A DNA stretch of 64,000 bases from contig NC_092497.1 in assembly GCF_047495875.1 (NCBI RefSeq), positions 33,921,375 to 33,985,374 of the forward strand, read 5' to 3'. Numbering within the stretch: position 1 is the stretch's first letter; every line of letters begins with the position of its first letter. The notes beneath the pieces were generated by a model. That model saw only the letters and a list, made by a program, of their open reading frames with translations. It had not been told where the DNA came from and ran no database searches. Source of the DNA: Pithys albifrons albifrons (Eukaryota > Chordata > Aves > Passeriformes > Thamnophilidae). This document shows positions 11,456-24,600 of the stretch, piece by piece. The position numbers and the translations under genes are program-made.

Positions 11456-14400
11456 GCATCGTGGCAGTGACTGCGCTGGAACTTGTTAGGCATCCCCGAG
11501 TAACTGGGTTACCGTGGAGTGCCTTCCCTGTGACTGATAACCAGAAGCTGCTTTACTTGCCCAGGGGCACGGAAAAAACTGGGAGTTGTACATTATCCCA
11601 GCCCTTCCAAGAAAAGAGGGTGTCGGTGGTGAAAGCGCCGCATTTATGCTACATCACAGCGTAGGACAGGGCTGTGTGCTGAATATACTATCCTTGTTTG
11701 TATTTTACATGTGAATTAGTGACACGGATTCTTTAAAAGGGAAGAGATATTCCTAAGTAGTTATAAAACCAAAGTAGCACCTGGGGCGTGACAAAGACTA
11801 AATGAAGATAAATAAAGATGAAGTACTACTTAGTATTTTTGTGTAGCATTTGTCAAGTTTTAATGAATCACAGAAAAAAACCTTGCAACAGCTTAGCTAC
11901 AATACTGATGTGAAATGGCCCATGGGTAGCATTAGCAAGGAGGGGAGGTTCATCTTTGTGCTTAGGAGAAGCAGCTCTTCAAACTGCTTTGTCCACATAG
12001 ATCCTGTCCACTGCCTGCGTGGATAGAAAGTCCGCCTGAGCAAGTTTGTTGTACCTGTTTCTCCCTACTAATACAGCAGCCAGCAGACTCTATACCACGG
12101 AGTCTGAGCTAGGCAAAGTGTCCAGAGGAATAGCAGTTTTATGTAAAGTACACGTAAAGCCCCGAGGTACAAAGGGGTTCAGGGGGAAGAGGACAAAGAT
12201 GAGGGGTGTTGTGAGGTTCATGATGAAATGAGAGCTTTTTCTGAAATCCAGCATATGATCTGAACAGTAGCTGTGCAGTGTGCTGCTTTTAGATGTGAGT
12301 AGATATTTTCCAGTGGCAGACTGTAGGTTTGTTTAATTATAAATATTAACACTTTAGCATTTCAGTGTTTTGTGAGGAAAATGGTGGTGAGGGTTGGCTG
12401 GAAGCTTTTAGCCAGTTCATCAGTCTTGTTACTAGTTGATGGAGACGCTAACTAGTGGAAGATGGTGGCCCCTGTGTGGAAATGGCATTTTTTCAGAAGG
12501 TCCTGTGAAATCCGTTAAAGGTCTCCCAGCTGTAACAGGTCCTATGGTTGGAAGAGTTCCCTTTTGGTGACACAGTTCACATTTCTTCCAAGTTGACAAA
12601 GCAGGGGATAGGGCAGAAGAACAAAGCAGTTGTTTTTCATCTAAGGCAAGATTATAAAAAAACGTAGAGGGCAAGCTGTGGGACTACCTTAGTTATTTTA
12701 CAGCTTTTTTTTTTTTTAATTGAGTTTATACATGTTTGAGTAGCTTATATTTAAAAGGAGGTTAGGAAGTCTTATTCCCTTGAGTAATGAAAGGGTACAG
12801 TGGGACAGGTGCTTTTCAGTCTGATTTAAATACTTGAAAAAAAATTAACCAACAAAAAGGCAAAGAAATGCCTGTATGCCTTCTACAATCTGGAGTAGAA
12901 ACATTCTTTAATTACAATTAATTATTAATTTGCTTTTAACACAAAGCACAGTCATTAGCTTCCTTTATTGTATGTCTAGCATGTTTCAGAAAAAATATAT
13001 TAAACAGTTTTAATGTGCTTGGTTTTGTGTGTTTTAAGCTAAATCTGTTCAGCTTCTTGCTTTGGAAGACTTGTTTGCAGTAAACAAGCAGTGTTGTGCA
13101 GGTCCTTATTTTTTCACTATGTGAGAAATGAAAGATGGGTGTCAGAGATGTCAAGGATGTTATTTGGTGACTCAATTATGTCTGTCTTACCTGTTGAGTA
13201 GGAGGTAGCCCTTTGCTTTACCTGTAAATTGGCTCTGACCACGCTCTAGAGCTCCATCTCTGCTTTGTCCTGCCTTGTACAGGAACTGGAGAGAAGTAAC
13301 TTGGTCCCCATTGTTTGATGGGGGCTGATGCTACAGCCTCCATGGCTGTGAGGGTACATCCCTACTACCCTTGTCCCACAGCTAAAGGAGTTTCTTGGAT
13401 AGGCCTCGTAATGCGTGCTTTCAAAAAAACTTGTCCCACAGTGCTCGTGGTAATGCTCTTCTTCACCTTGGTGCTTGTACCAATGATTTAAAAAATTCAG
13501 ACAGAAATTAGTAGAAAAATTGTGACTTAATGAATCTCACTTTCTATATGTTAAAAATTATAGGATTATGTTCTGAAGTATATCAGGAAAGTTCATGCTT
13601 TGCGTTAGTAAGGCAGTTCTGTAGAATCATCTGAATTATGCACCAAAGCATGATTAAAGTCAGGATTGTAAATTGCAGATTCTTGTTTGGAGTCAAGTCA
13701 AAATTAGACTCGATCCATTCTCAGCTTATTTTTACTAAAAGGGATTTCACTACCAATTTAATTGAGGTATTTTTGGCAAGACAGATGGGAATGAATTGTT
13801 TGTAGATGTCGGTGTAGAAATCCACTGAAATACTTTCTTGGAATACTAATACTGAGAAAGGAGAAATGGAGAAGGAGTAGAAAACTATATACCTTGATAA
13901 AAGATGTGAGGAAGAAAAGTGATGTGTGTTCCAATATGGAAAGGAAGTGCTGAAGGCATTAAAGAATGCATACTTTAGAATGCGTAACTGATTTTATTCC
14001 TTTGTTGTGAAGTAGTTTAGTGAAAGAGAACCTGCTAGTAGCTCTTCTATCTTTTTGGCACGTGGGATTAAGAAAGGGAACATGAAAAGAAGTGTAGTGC
14101 AGTACTGCAAGATGACCAGCTATACCTGGCAGGATATTGTAGTACTTAGTGGCTAGGTGCAAAGTTCTTGGAGTTTCCTATAACAGAATTTACCAGAGTA
14201 AGCCAAAATACGAATGTAGTCACCAGCTCAGCAGAATGCATACTTAATGATGGATTACAGGGAATTGTTTTGCTCTTTGAAGACATATTTATGTTTTGAG
14301 CTATCCCAAATAGCTGTTTGTGATTCTTATGAAAGGGAAATGGTAGAAAATGTCTTTATAAAATTGTCCAAAATTTTCATGTTGTACAAGTTAAGTTGCT

Positions 14401-14759
14401 GTTTCTTTTTCACCAAGCTCTTGACTCTTGATTCCTGATACCTTGGAACCATGGAGGATGTTGGCATTCAGATATACAGTGAAGTTACTCTTAACAGTTT
14501 ATCAGTAGAAACTCTTTTCACGAGGCTCTTACTTTTAAGTCTTTGTGCCCCCGCGGATTGTACTGTTCCCTGCTGCTGGATGTCACCATTCCTGCAGCAA
14601 AGTGAAAACTGTACCTGTGTTTCAGGTACTGGCTATCAGGCTTTCATGTTAATGTAAGCCATCAGGTTAAGGTGCATTTTGTGCTGATAATGTCAACACA
14701 CAATTGCAGTGACGGAGCTGAGGGAGATTTGACCCTTACAAGAGAATGGGTGATTTTGG
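11456..14759. other. CEMIP2: CEMIP2 first intron, 5' part
   Basis: The CpG island fades near 11.46 kb. The rest is ordinary intronic sequence with short AT runs and no recognised repeat family or exon. Confidence 0.5.
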
Positions 14760-17663
14760 AAAAGTGAAGGCATGAAGGTTTAATGAGACCTCTTAATGGC
14801 CCAGCTGAAGTGCATGTACACCAATGCACACAGTATGGGAAACAAACAAGAGGAGCTGGAAGCCATAGTGCAACAGGAAAACTATGACATAGTTGCGGTC
14901 ACAGAAATGTGGTGGGATGACTTGCATGATTGCAGTGCTGCTATAGGGGGCTACAAGCTGTTCAGAAAGGACAGGCAGGAAAGGAGAGGTGGAGGGGTGG
15001 CTTTATATGTTAGAGAGTCTCTTGACTCTGTTGAAGTTGAGGTCAGTTGAGGTCTGTTGAAGTTGACGAGGTTGAGTGCCTGTGGGCCAGAATCAGGGGG
15101 AAGGCCAACAAGGCTGACATCCTCCTGGATGTCTCTTACAGACTACCCAACCAGGATGATGGAGATGAATTATTCTACAAGCAGCTGGCGGATGTCTCAA
15201 AATCTCCAGCCCTTGTTCTCGTGGGTGACTTTAACCTGCCAGATATCTGCTGGGATCTTAATACTGCAGAGAAGAGGCAGTCTAAGAGGTTCTTGAAGTG
15301 TATAGAGGACAATTTCGTTCATCAACTGGTAAATGAGCCTACCAGGAGGTAAGGCCCCAGTAGACGTACTCTTTACAAACAAAGAGGGGCTGGTGGGTGG
15401 TGTAGTGGTTGGAGGCCGCCTGTGGCATAGTGACCATGAAATAATAGAATTTTCAGTCCTCAGGGATGTAAGGAGAGCCACCATTAAAACCTCTACTTTG
15501 GACTTCCGGAGAGCAGATTTTGGCCTATTCAAAAACCTGATTCAGAGCATACCCTGGGAAACAGCCCTTAAAAACAAGGGGATCCAGGAGGGATGGACAT
15601 GTTTCAAGCAGGAAATTTTGAGTGCACAGCAACAGGCTATACCAGTGTGCCGAAAGGCCAGCCGAGGGAAAGACGGCCAGCTTGGTTAAATAGGGAGATT
15701 CTGAAGGAAATCAGGGATAAAAAGAAAGTTTACAGACTGTGGAAAAAATGGCTACATATGAAGAATTTACAGATAGAGCTAGGTCATGCAGAAAAAAGAT
15801 CAGGGAAAGAAAAGTGGAATTTGAAGTTAATTTCGCTAATTCAGTTAGGGATAACAAAAAGTCCTTTTATAAATATATTAATAGCAAAAGGAGGGGCAAG
15901 GGAAATCTCCATTCTCTGTTGGACTTGGAGGGAAATATAGTTAAGGAAGATGAGGAGAAGGCTGAGGTACTTAACACCTATTTTGCCTCAGTTTTTAGCA
16001 GTAAGACAGGTGGCTCTCAAGACAACTGGCCTCTGGAGCTGGTAGACAGGGAGAGGGAGCTGAATACCCCTCCTGTATTCCAGGAGGATATAGTTACTGG
16101 CTTACTAAGCCAGCTGGTTCCTAACAAGTCTATGGGACCAGATGGGATCCATCCCAGGGTGATGAGGGAGCTGGCAGAAGAGCTTGCCAAACCGCTCCCC
16201 ATCATCCTTCCAACAGTCCTGGCTTTCTGGGGAGGTCCCAGATGACTGGAAGTTGGCCAATGTCACCGCAATCCACAAAGAGGGCTGCAAGCAGGACCCT
16301 GGCAACTACAGGCCTGTCAGCCTGACCTCCATGCCTGGCAGGGTTATGGAGCAGTTCATCCTGAGTGCAATCACACAGCACCTTCAGGGTGGACAAGGGA
16401 TTAGACCCAGCCAAGCATGGGTTTAGGAGGGGCAGGTCCTGTCTGACCAACCTGATCTCTTTTTGTGATCAGATGACCCACCTGGTGGATGAGGCTAGGG
16501 CTCTGCATGTGGTCTATCTAGACTTCATCAAGGCCTTTGACACTATCTCCCATAATATACTCCTGGAAAAACTGGTAACCCATGGCCTGGACAAGCATAC
16601 CCTCTCCTGGATTAAGAGCTGGCTGTAGGGTCGGGCCCAGAGAGTGCTGGTGAACGGAGCTGCATCCAGCTGGCGGCCAGTCACCAGTGGTGTTCCCCAG
16701 GGGTCTGTGTTGGGTCCAGTCCTGTTTAACATCTTTATTGATGATTTAGATGAGGAGATTGAGACCATCATCAGCAAATTTGCTGATGATACCAAGTTGG
16801 GAGGGAGTGTCGACCTGCTGGAAGGCAGGAGGGCTCTGCAGAGGGATCTGGACAGACTGGAGAGATGGGCTGATTCCAATGGGATGAAGTTCAACAAGGC
16901 CAACTGCCGGGTCCTGCACTTTGGCCACAACAACCCCATGCAGCGCTACAGGCTGGACACAGAGTGGCTGGAGAGCAGCCAGGCAGAAAGGGACCTTGGG
17001 GTACTAATTGACAGGAAGCTCAACATGAGCCAACAGTGTGCCCAGGTGGTCAAGAAGTCCAATGACATCCTGTCCTGGATCAAAAATAGCATGGGCCAGC
17101 AGGACCAGGGAAGTGATCCTTCCCCTGTACTCTGCATTGGTGAGGCCACACCTTGAGTAGTGTGTTCAGTTCTGGGCCCCTCAGTGCAGGAAAGATACTG
17201 AGGTGCTGGAGCGGGTCCAGAGAAGAGCAACAAGGCTGGTGAAGGGACTGGAGCACAAGTCCTGTGGGGAGAGGCTGAGGGAGCTGGGGTTGTTTAGCCT
17301 GGAGAAGAGGAGGCTTAGAGGTGACCTCATGACTGTCTATAACTACCTGAAGGGAAGTTCTAGCCAGGTGGGGACTGGTCTCTTCTCCCAGGCACTCAGC
17401 AATAGGACAAGGGGGCACGGGCTTAAGCTGTGCCAGGGGAAATTTAAATTGTATATCAGAAAACAATTCTTTCCAGAGAGAGTAATCAGGCATTGGAATG
17501 GGCTGCCCAGAGAGGGGATGGATTCATCATCCCTGGAGGTTTTTAAACCGAGATTGGACGTGGCACTGAATGCCATGATCTGGTAAATGGACGGAAGTTG
17601 GACCAAGGGTTGGACTTGATGTTCTCGGAAGTCTTTTCCAACCCAATCAATTCTATGATTCTA
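14760..17663 (+). mobile_element. Nearly complete CR1 ORF2 and 3'UTR, inactivated
   Basis: It begins with the endonuclease of CR1 ORF2 (CMYTNAHSMGNKQEE, then VTEMWWDD; VGDFNLPDICWD near 15215-15260) and continues through the reverse transcriptase ([60 protein letters not shown]). It ends with the C-terminal RTRGHGLKL and HWNGLPRE stretches and the CR1 tail ending ATTCTATGATTCT. The frame shifts at least six times (near 15050, 15340, 15670, 15745, 16210 and 16400, and again by 17200) and TAG at 16626-16628 interrupts the RT. ORF1 and the 5'UTR are absent. It cannot encode an active element. Confidence 0.95.
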
Positions 17664-20470
17664 AAGCATAGTGGAAGAGTTATCACATTGTAACAGGCAA
17701 AGAAAGCATCAATCAAGGCAATTGCACAGTGTCCGACAGTGTCCTCAGAGAAGACACTTGTGTAAAGTTACTGCATCATGATGTTACTGCTTCCTGCCTC
17801 TAACACCTGACTGTTTACGGACTTCCTAAACTGGAGACAGTGTTATTTATCCAACAGTCCTGCAACTGAGACTGACTTTTCTGCAACCTTGTTGGTTTCT
17901 GAACCTACGTAAATTCTTGAAAGTCCGTAGCATATAGTACTGAGTCAGGCTCAGAAACCTCTCTCATCTTAGAGTTTTTGTGGGGTCTTTCTTTTGCAAG
18001 AGACATGAAGTCATTTGCATTCTTCCTGCTACTTCTGACTGTTTCAAGCTTTGTCATATATCCTCTTTCTTAGTCATTCACCACCAGGAGGAAGAATCCT
18101 TTGGGAATTCAAGCAGCTAAGAGGTGCTGATGTCACAACTGTTGTTCTCATTGGATGTGATTTGCAGCTCCGAATTATTTTTTAATAGAGACTCATTTAA
18201 CTTTGCTCATACAAATCCAAGAGAACTTAAAAGAATGTGGGTGTGCAGCTGCAACGATTCAGCTTTTCAAACAGTATTGTTTCCTTTTTGGCTGATGCAC
18301 AGCTAAAAGCAGTCCTTCAAGTATGGAGAATAAAGAGTGACATACCATTTACTGAAGGTTGAGGTGAAGTAAAAAAAAATTACAAGAACTTAACAGCTTT
18401 CCCTAAGAAGAAATAAATGCCCTTGATGAAATGGAAGAGAGAGTATTATGCTAGTGATTGTTGTTTTAAATATAATTAAAACATGACAACCCTCTGCTTA
18501 TTAAGTGGTTCTGTCAGTACACTCAGGAGTATTTTTGCTTATGTCCATTGGCCAAAGCTAAATATGGGATCTGACTCTTTTCGCTGTTATCTGCTATATT
18601 CTATACTATTACTTATGCATATAATCTTAATTCTTCTAAACTGTTTATGACAGCTCTTCTAATTTGAAAATAAGAAAATAGATACCTAATCTTATTTTCA
18701 TCTCTTTGGAGAAGGCTTGTAGGCCTCAACTCTGTTTCACCAGTGATGAAAAACAGTGTCAATACTGGCTTTTCTGAAGTGTATTACCATTATACAGAAA
18801 ACTTCCTGCAGTGAAGTCCTAACCTATAGCTGTTTTAGATGGGATTTTTGTTTTTATAGAGACTGAAGATACCTGTAGATAGTATTTCTTATTGTCAATA
18901 TTCTAAGTAGTTTAAATTTTCTGCCTCTTTTTTGGTATTTTTTTCCTACCATCATATTATTCAGGTTCTCTAAGGTGAATGTGGCAAATGTGTCACTTTT
19001 TCATGAAGCTGTTGACTTAAATGGAGCTATTTATTTACTTAAAAGTAGGCCTGTACTCAGATGCATCACTGAGCTGAGGAGACCAAAGTGTTTTCTAAAC
19101 TAACCCTCACAGTGTCCCTCTTAGGCTAGCAACCATTTTTTTTTCTCATGTTACAGTCCTGGGGCCCAAATAAGCTGTGACTCATGCAGCAGGTAATAGC
19201 AAATGGGTGATTACAATGCAAGTTCCCACTCTTGCTCTTCTATAGAAATTATTAAATATTTCATTCCTGAAAACGAAACAGTAAAAATTCTTCCATTTAT
19301 GTTGCCTATTTTAGCATGTGCCATATTTCATAGTGTTCTCTCTTGCATGTGCTGTAATTAAGTTCTTAGTCATTTCACTTGTGTGCAAAGAAACAAGTGA
19401 TTTCTGTATGATTTCCTCCAGCAAAGCATGCTGTTGTTTTAACAGTGAATGAGAAACAGAACAGAGCTCTCCAATTTTTAACTTATTTGTAGAGGTTAAC
19501 TGTATCAGAAAGAAATAAAGGGAGGGGGGAAGAAGAATTCTCTGGAAGCATCAGTTATGATTTTAGATACACCGACCACAGTTTGCTGTGGCTTCTGGGT
19601 TATGTTTCTTTGTTTTAGTGGGTGAAATCTGAAGATACTACAGTTGAATTGGAGCAAACTGAAACCAGCAATGTCTTCTGGTCAGTCAAGAATTCTTGAA
19701 AGCTTACAGGGTGATGTTTGGAAAAAAAACATGTCTCTGCAGTTTCTGTGGTAAGACACATCTTTGAAGAACTATAATAATACCTACATGTTGTAAATTA
19801 GATATTTCATCTCCTGCATCAAATGCTCTCCTGGCAGGTCAGTGAAACCAAGTGAGTCCTGCAGAGTTTATTCACACAAGTTGTGGGTGAAGGACAAAAG
19901 CCCGGTTATCATTGGAGTGGGGAACCATTTTTTCTTGTAGAAATGCCCATTTTGGCTCTATTCTTTCAGTCTCCTCTTTAAAGTCCATCTACCAAACACC
20001 TTCACAAGATGCTAGGAATGAAATTGAGGGCTCTCCTGTATGCTGTAAGCCATGAACCTGAGTGGTTTTGCTTGACATGCTGCAATTTCATGCTTGTTCC
20101 CACAGACCTATTCCAGAAACTACAAATTACCTGTCCACTTCCCTTGGGAAGAGATCTTCTCAACATCCTCTTCTCATCCCACCATCCTTTCTAAAATCCA
20201 TAGGTAACAGCTTAATTGTTTTGCATATCACCTAAATATATGTAGTTCAACTTTCCCTACTTGTATGCAAGTTTGAAGTTTGCTCCTTACCTGGAGAGAG
20301 ATCTAGTGTGCTCTGTCATGTGAAAAGGAGGGGCAGAAATGCAAAGATTTTTTGTCCCACCTGTATTAATATAAAGTTACTATCTATAAGCATCTCCAGA
20401 ACAACGTCTTATGGACCCAGCACTGCCTGCCTGACACTGGGCAGAACACAGGTTGAAGAAGTCTTTGACA
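17664..20470. other. CEMIP2: CEMIP2 first intron, middle part
   Basis: No recognised repeat. The only item of note is the candidate exon at 19619-19750 (separate entry). Confidence 0.45.
19619..19750 (+). other. Candidate additional 5'UTR exon of CEMIP2
   Basis: A pyrimidine-rich acceptor (ending tttgttttag) precedes 132 bases that end at a strong donor, GTG followed by GTAAGA. The segment contains an ATG (19671) opening a short frame that would continue into the intron. It lies in the long first intron on the gene strand, where an extra untranslated exon would be expected if one exists. There is no protein evidence, and it could be chance or a pseudo-exon. Confidence 0.25.
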
Positions 20471-21600
20471 CTCTGCTATGAGACTTCCCTTAATAGCAAG
20501 AAAGAACTTTCTCTATGGCAGCTGTGGAAATAACTTTTATTAATACAAGTATGTGCCAGTTATTGTGAGTTTCACTTTGCCTGTGATAACATTTAGCTGC
20601 AAGATTGTATTTAATTGATGACAAAACAGTACCAAAACAAACCAGCGCAAAACACACTCTACAGGCAAGCACACCAAACTTAAATTTCAATACAGAACTC
20701 GAGCACTTTATCCCCTACGACAGACTTAAAAAAGAAGCACAATAACCCGAAACACAGCAACCCAAAGCACATATCCAGAACCCCCTCGGTAATACAGAGA
20801 GCTGCAAAATGAACTGCACACAACTTTGTAACACAAAGCAAAGGGAAAGAATATAGCTGTGTCCCATTAACACACGTTAAAAAAGAACTGCACACCTTAA
20901 AGGAGCACAGCAACCACTATAAAATAAGATATATACCTAGTAAGTTACAAAGTATAAGGCAAGTTAAAATTCTTAGTATTAAAGTAGCAGAACACAATAA
21001 ATAAGGTGCCTATAGAGTGAAATTATAGCCAAGTGAAATTAGCGTTAAAGTAGCTGTGAGGTGAAAGTGAAAACATATTTTAAGGGTATAAGGTACTTTA
21101 TAAGGTATAACGTAACAGGCGTAGTATAAGATATAAAATAGAATGTATAATGCAATAGGCATTGTGAGAGAGTAAAGAATAAGACATAAAGTATAGGGAG
21201 TACATGGTTTTCTCATACCTACATTGTCCGAAGAGGTGGCAGGAGACAGGGCAGCTCCTCTCAGCTACCCCCGCAGAGAGAAATGGCATTTCTCCCCAAG
21301 TTTGCTCATGCCCTTCTATACTTTTTTCCTTAGGTAATTTGAGTGACTTTTGTCAATAATTGGTTTGGGGGTGATAGACAGATGACATAGGCCTGAGGGT
21401 TGTCTCTCTGTGTTCCCAGATGAGGCAAAGGGTGGCCATGTCCTTTCCACAACACTCCACCCTTTGTTAAACTTATCAGTCTGGCTTTAGCAGCTTTAAC
21501 ACTTTTGGAAAGCCAGTGGGATGCCTTTGACAATGGTTCTGGGAGCATCCCTCCAGGGGGCTGAGGCATTTCCCTCAACTCATCAAGAGCTTGTCAGGGC
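20470..21600 (-). mobile_element. Probable ERV 3' LTR with polypurine tract, minus strand
   Basis: On the minus strand a purine run (AACAAAGGGTGGAG, 21455-21468) is followed directly by TGTTGTGGAAAGGACATGGC, the usual order of polypurine tract and LTR start. The LTR would run leftwards from 21454. It contains degenerate GTATAA/TATAAG-type repeats (20940-21220) and AATAAA- and ATTAAA-type polyadenylation signals (near 20540-20615). Sequence at 21469-21600 would be the internal 3' end. The outer LTR end and the family are uncertain. Confidence 0.45.
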
Positions 21601-24600
21601 TATCACTCCACAGTGCTCAAAGATTTCATTAAGTCAGCTGATGAAGATACTTCTGTCTGTAGATCTGATCTTATAGTGTAAATGTAATGTTTGCTTTCAC
21701 TTCAGTCTCTTGATATGTGGTACCAAAGTGGTTTTGTGATTCTGCACTTTGAAAGATTTGGTTTAGGAAATGAGGTCCTTGGCTCAAGTCATTGTGTATC
21801 ATGCAATTTTGCATGTTTTATGTGTGCCAAAAATTCACTAAAAATTAGTAGTTGCTACACAGGAAATTCAGAAAATCAAGGGAGAAGCCTCAGTGGTGGC
21901 ATGCAGCAATCAACATGTCTGTCTAGAAGATGTCAGTAAGAGGTTTTACACTTTTTTTAAACTCAGCTGGGATTTTTTCAGGCTAAGTATTGTGATTTCT
22001 GACAGTTGCTTCATTGTATTAGTGTGCACATGTTCTTTCCAGCTTTTGTACACAGGTGGAAAAGTAGGTTCCTACAAACATTGCTGTCTGTTGTCATAGT
22101 GAATACGTGTAATTTCGGAATGAAGCAGTAGAAAAAAATATGGAACCAGATAAGAATGCATATAGGCACCCTGTGTATCTATTTGGAACCATTCTTAATG
22201 GTGAGGCTGTGATTTGTTGAACTGGGAACTTCAAGGCACTTGAAGCATTAAATTTAATATCTCCATTGTAGCTGACCAGCTTGGAGGTTTGTAAAGATGT
22301 GTGTGTCAGTCATAGTTTGGAAGTTTGCTTTACATCACTTTTTGTTCAGTAATTGTACTTACGAGCTTTTTAATACTGAATTCTTGTCCCTTTTCTTGTG
22401 TCTCTCATTGCACTTGGATTTCATACCAGGCAAGTACCTCTAGCAGGAAAGCAGCAGTAACCATTGTCGTGCTGCATTGCACAGGTGAATACTTTTTTTG
22501 CTACGTGTTATTTTCCTTCACTCTTCCTCAGCCTTTTCCCTAATGGGAATTACATACTCTGAGAATGAACAGTGTCATAATAGGTCGAGCACTACAGCTA
22601 GTGGTGTTTGATAGCTCAGATCAACAGAAGTGTGTGATTTCTTCTGGTTTCTCTTTTGTTTTATTTTTAAGACCTATGATCCTTAAAACATGCTTTAAGG
22701 GAAGCATTAATTTCTTGGCACTGTATGGAAGTAAATGTACTTTCTTTACAAGCTTTTCAGAAGGTGTAGGAATGTGGGAGTTTTCCAGCATGTTTGGCAT
22801 GTCTTATTACACTTAGCATTTGACAGTAGAGAAGCGTGAAATATCTTGGAATATTTCTCACATTTGGGGTGGTATCGGGTGATGTTTTGAGTTATCTGGT
22901 GAAAGAACCTGATTCCTTTTGAGGAAACCAGCCCCCAGATGAGAAATGGATAAGAATACCATCTGCTTCTGAGCATACAGTCATGTCTCAGGAGGTTCAG
23001 GTGTTACACCTTGGTTGTACAGTGCATGTGTTCCACAGTCGGGAACAATGTAGGCATGTGTAAGTGTGGTAGTGGTGCAAGTTAAAAGTGATGAAGGAAT
23101 ATTGAGGAGACCGAAGATGTTGCAGCCTGTTCAGCAGCTCGTTGCTGTCTGCCTGCTGGGGTTTGCTGTCCACACAGCTCAGATGTTCTGTAGGCAGATC
23201 CAGACTTGCAGGCATTCACTGTTTTCACTTAGATTTTTTTTTTTTTTTCACTTTGAGTGGTTTAAGCTGAATTGGGTGATGTGATCAGGATGAGAAGTGC
23301 TTGCTTGCTTATGTTGTAGGAAGAGGTGCGTGAGCAGAAATCTGGATTGTGTGGAGTAGCAGTACTCTTGTAAAAACGAGTGATATGCAAGTAGTACAGT
23401 CACCTAGCAGATGGGTGGCAGTGAGTACATCATGGACTGAAGCATCTGAGATACTCCAACTGAATCTGTGCATAGGAAGCTTCCTTTTAACTGGTGAGCT
23501 GAAGTCAGATTCTTAAGTGTGGCCCTGACTAAAAGCTGTGTTGAATAATGGATTTAAAATTGTGCATAATGTGCTGTTGAAGGTTGAAGTACAAAAGTTT
23601 GGGAATACTGAGACAACAGCATGCCTAAATGGCATGACAAGTAACACATTTGTATAGATGGAGCTCTGTATAACTGATCATTGGTTGTGTATGGTGTAAT
23701 GACTTGAGTGTTACTGAAAACACTCTGAAGCAAGCTGCACAGTAAAATACATTCTGTATACTACAGTAGACTTGTAAAATTAGGTGGTGTTCTTGTCTCA
23801 GATTGTACCATCAGGAAGAGATGACTGTATCATGAGCTCCTTTAGGAGACCACAGCATAGGCATAGGTCGCAGAGAAACATGGAATAATTCCGGTGCTTG
23901 GGAACTCACAAGGAAAAGTGATCTTTAAGTAGTTCAGCAGTTTGGTTTTTTGTCCTGCATTTTACTCTGTAAATGCATTTACAGAGATAAATTTGTATTT
24001 TTGCTGTATTTATGACATACAGACTGTATTTGTGCAACTAAATAATTACATCTGGTGGGGCACAACCGCATGCATTTCTGTGGTGCTATCTGAAGGCTCC
24101 TACAGAAAGGAAATAAGCCAATAATTTGAATCAGATTATCAATCTGTGTTTAAAAAATACAGTAGTTGCTCTACAGGATTGAAGAGATCGTTTTTCAGCT
24201 ACAGAATTTCAAATAACACATGAAGAGGAAAGGAAGCGTTGCAATGGTTACTTCTGTTGTAATGGAAAACTATTTACTAAGTCTCTAGAATGTGCTAGCC
24301 ATCTCCTTATAGCTTTGTTTCATTTTTTTGTAGTGGGTAAGACAGCATTTCTGCAGTCTCTTTTCTACCTGTCTTTGGGATGGCCTGTGTTTGCACTTTT
24401 CCCATTTCAAAAATGAGATTTACAAACAAAGCAGAATGCTTTGTACAAAATAAAATATGCTTGAAATGTGACTCAAGTGTTTTCAATGTCTGTTGTAATT
24501 AATGACTTTTGTCTTTTTTCCTTTAGAGGTCTGGCAGCACTTTAGGAGGCCTTGATAGGCAAAATTATGGTAAAATTATTTAAAAACGAAGTTAAGTTTT

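Noticed and set aside
10519..11493. Long open frames on both strands (up to 324 codons)
   Set aside because: They lie in the CpG island, overlap in several frames, have alanine/proline/arginine/glycine-only composition and no domain. They are composition artefacts.
14796..17586. Coding genes in the endonuclease/reverse transcriptase frames
   Set aside because: They are pieces of one broken CR1 ORF2, not host genes.
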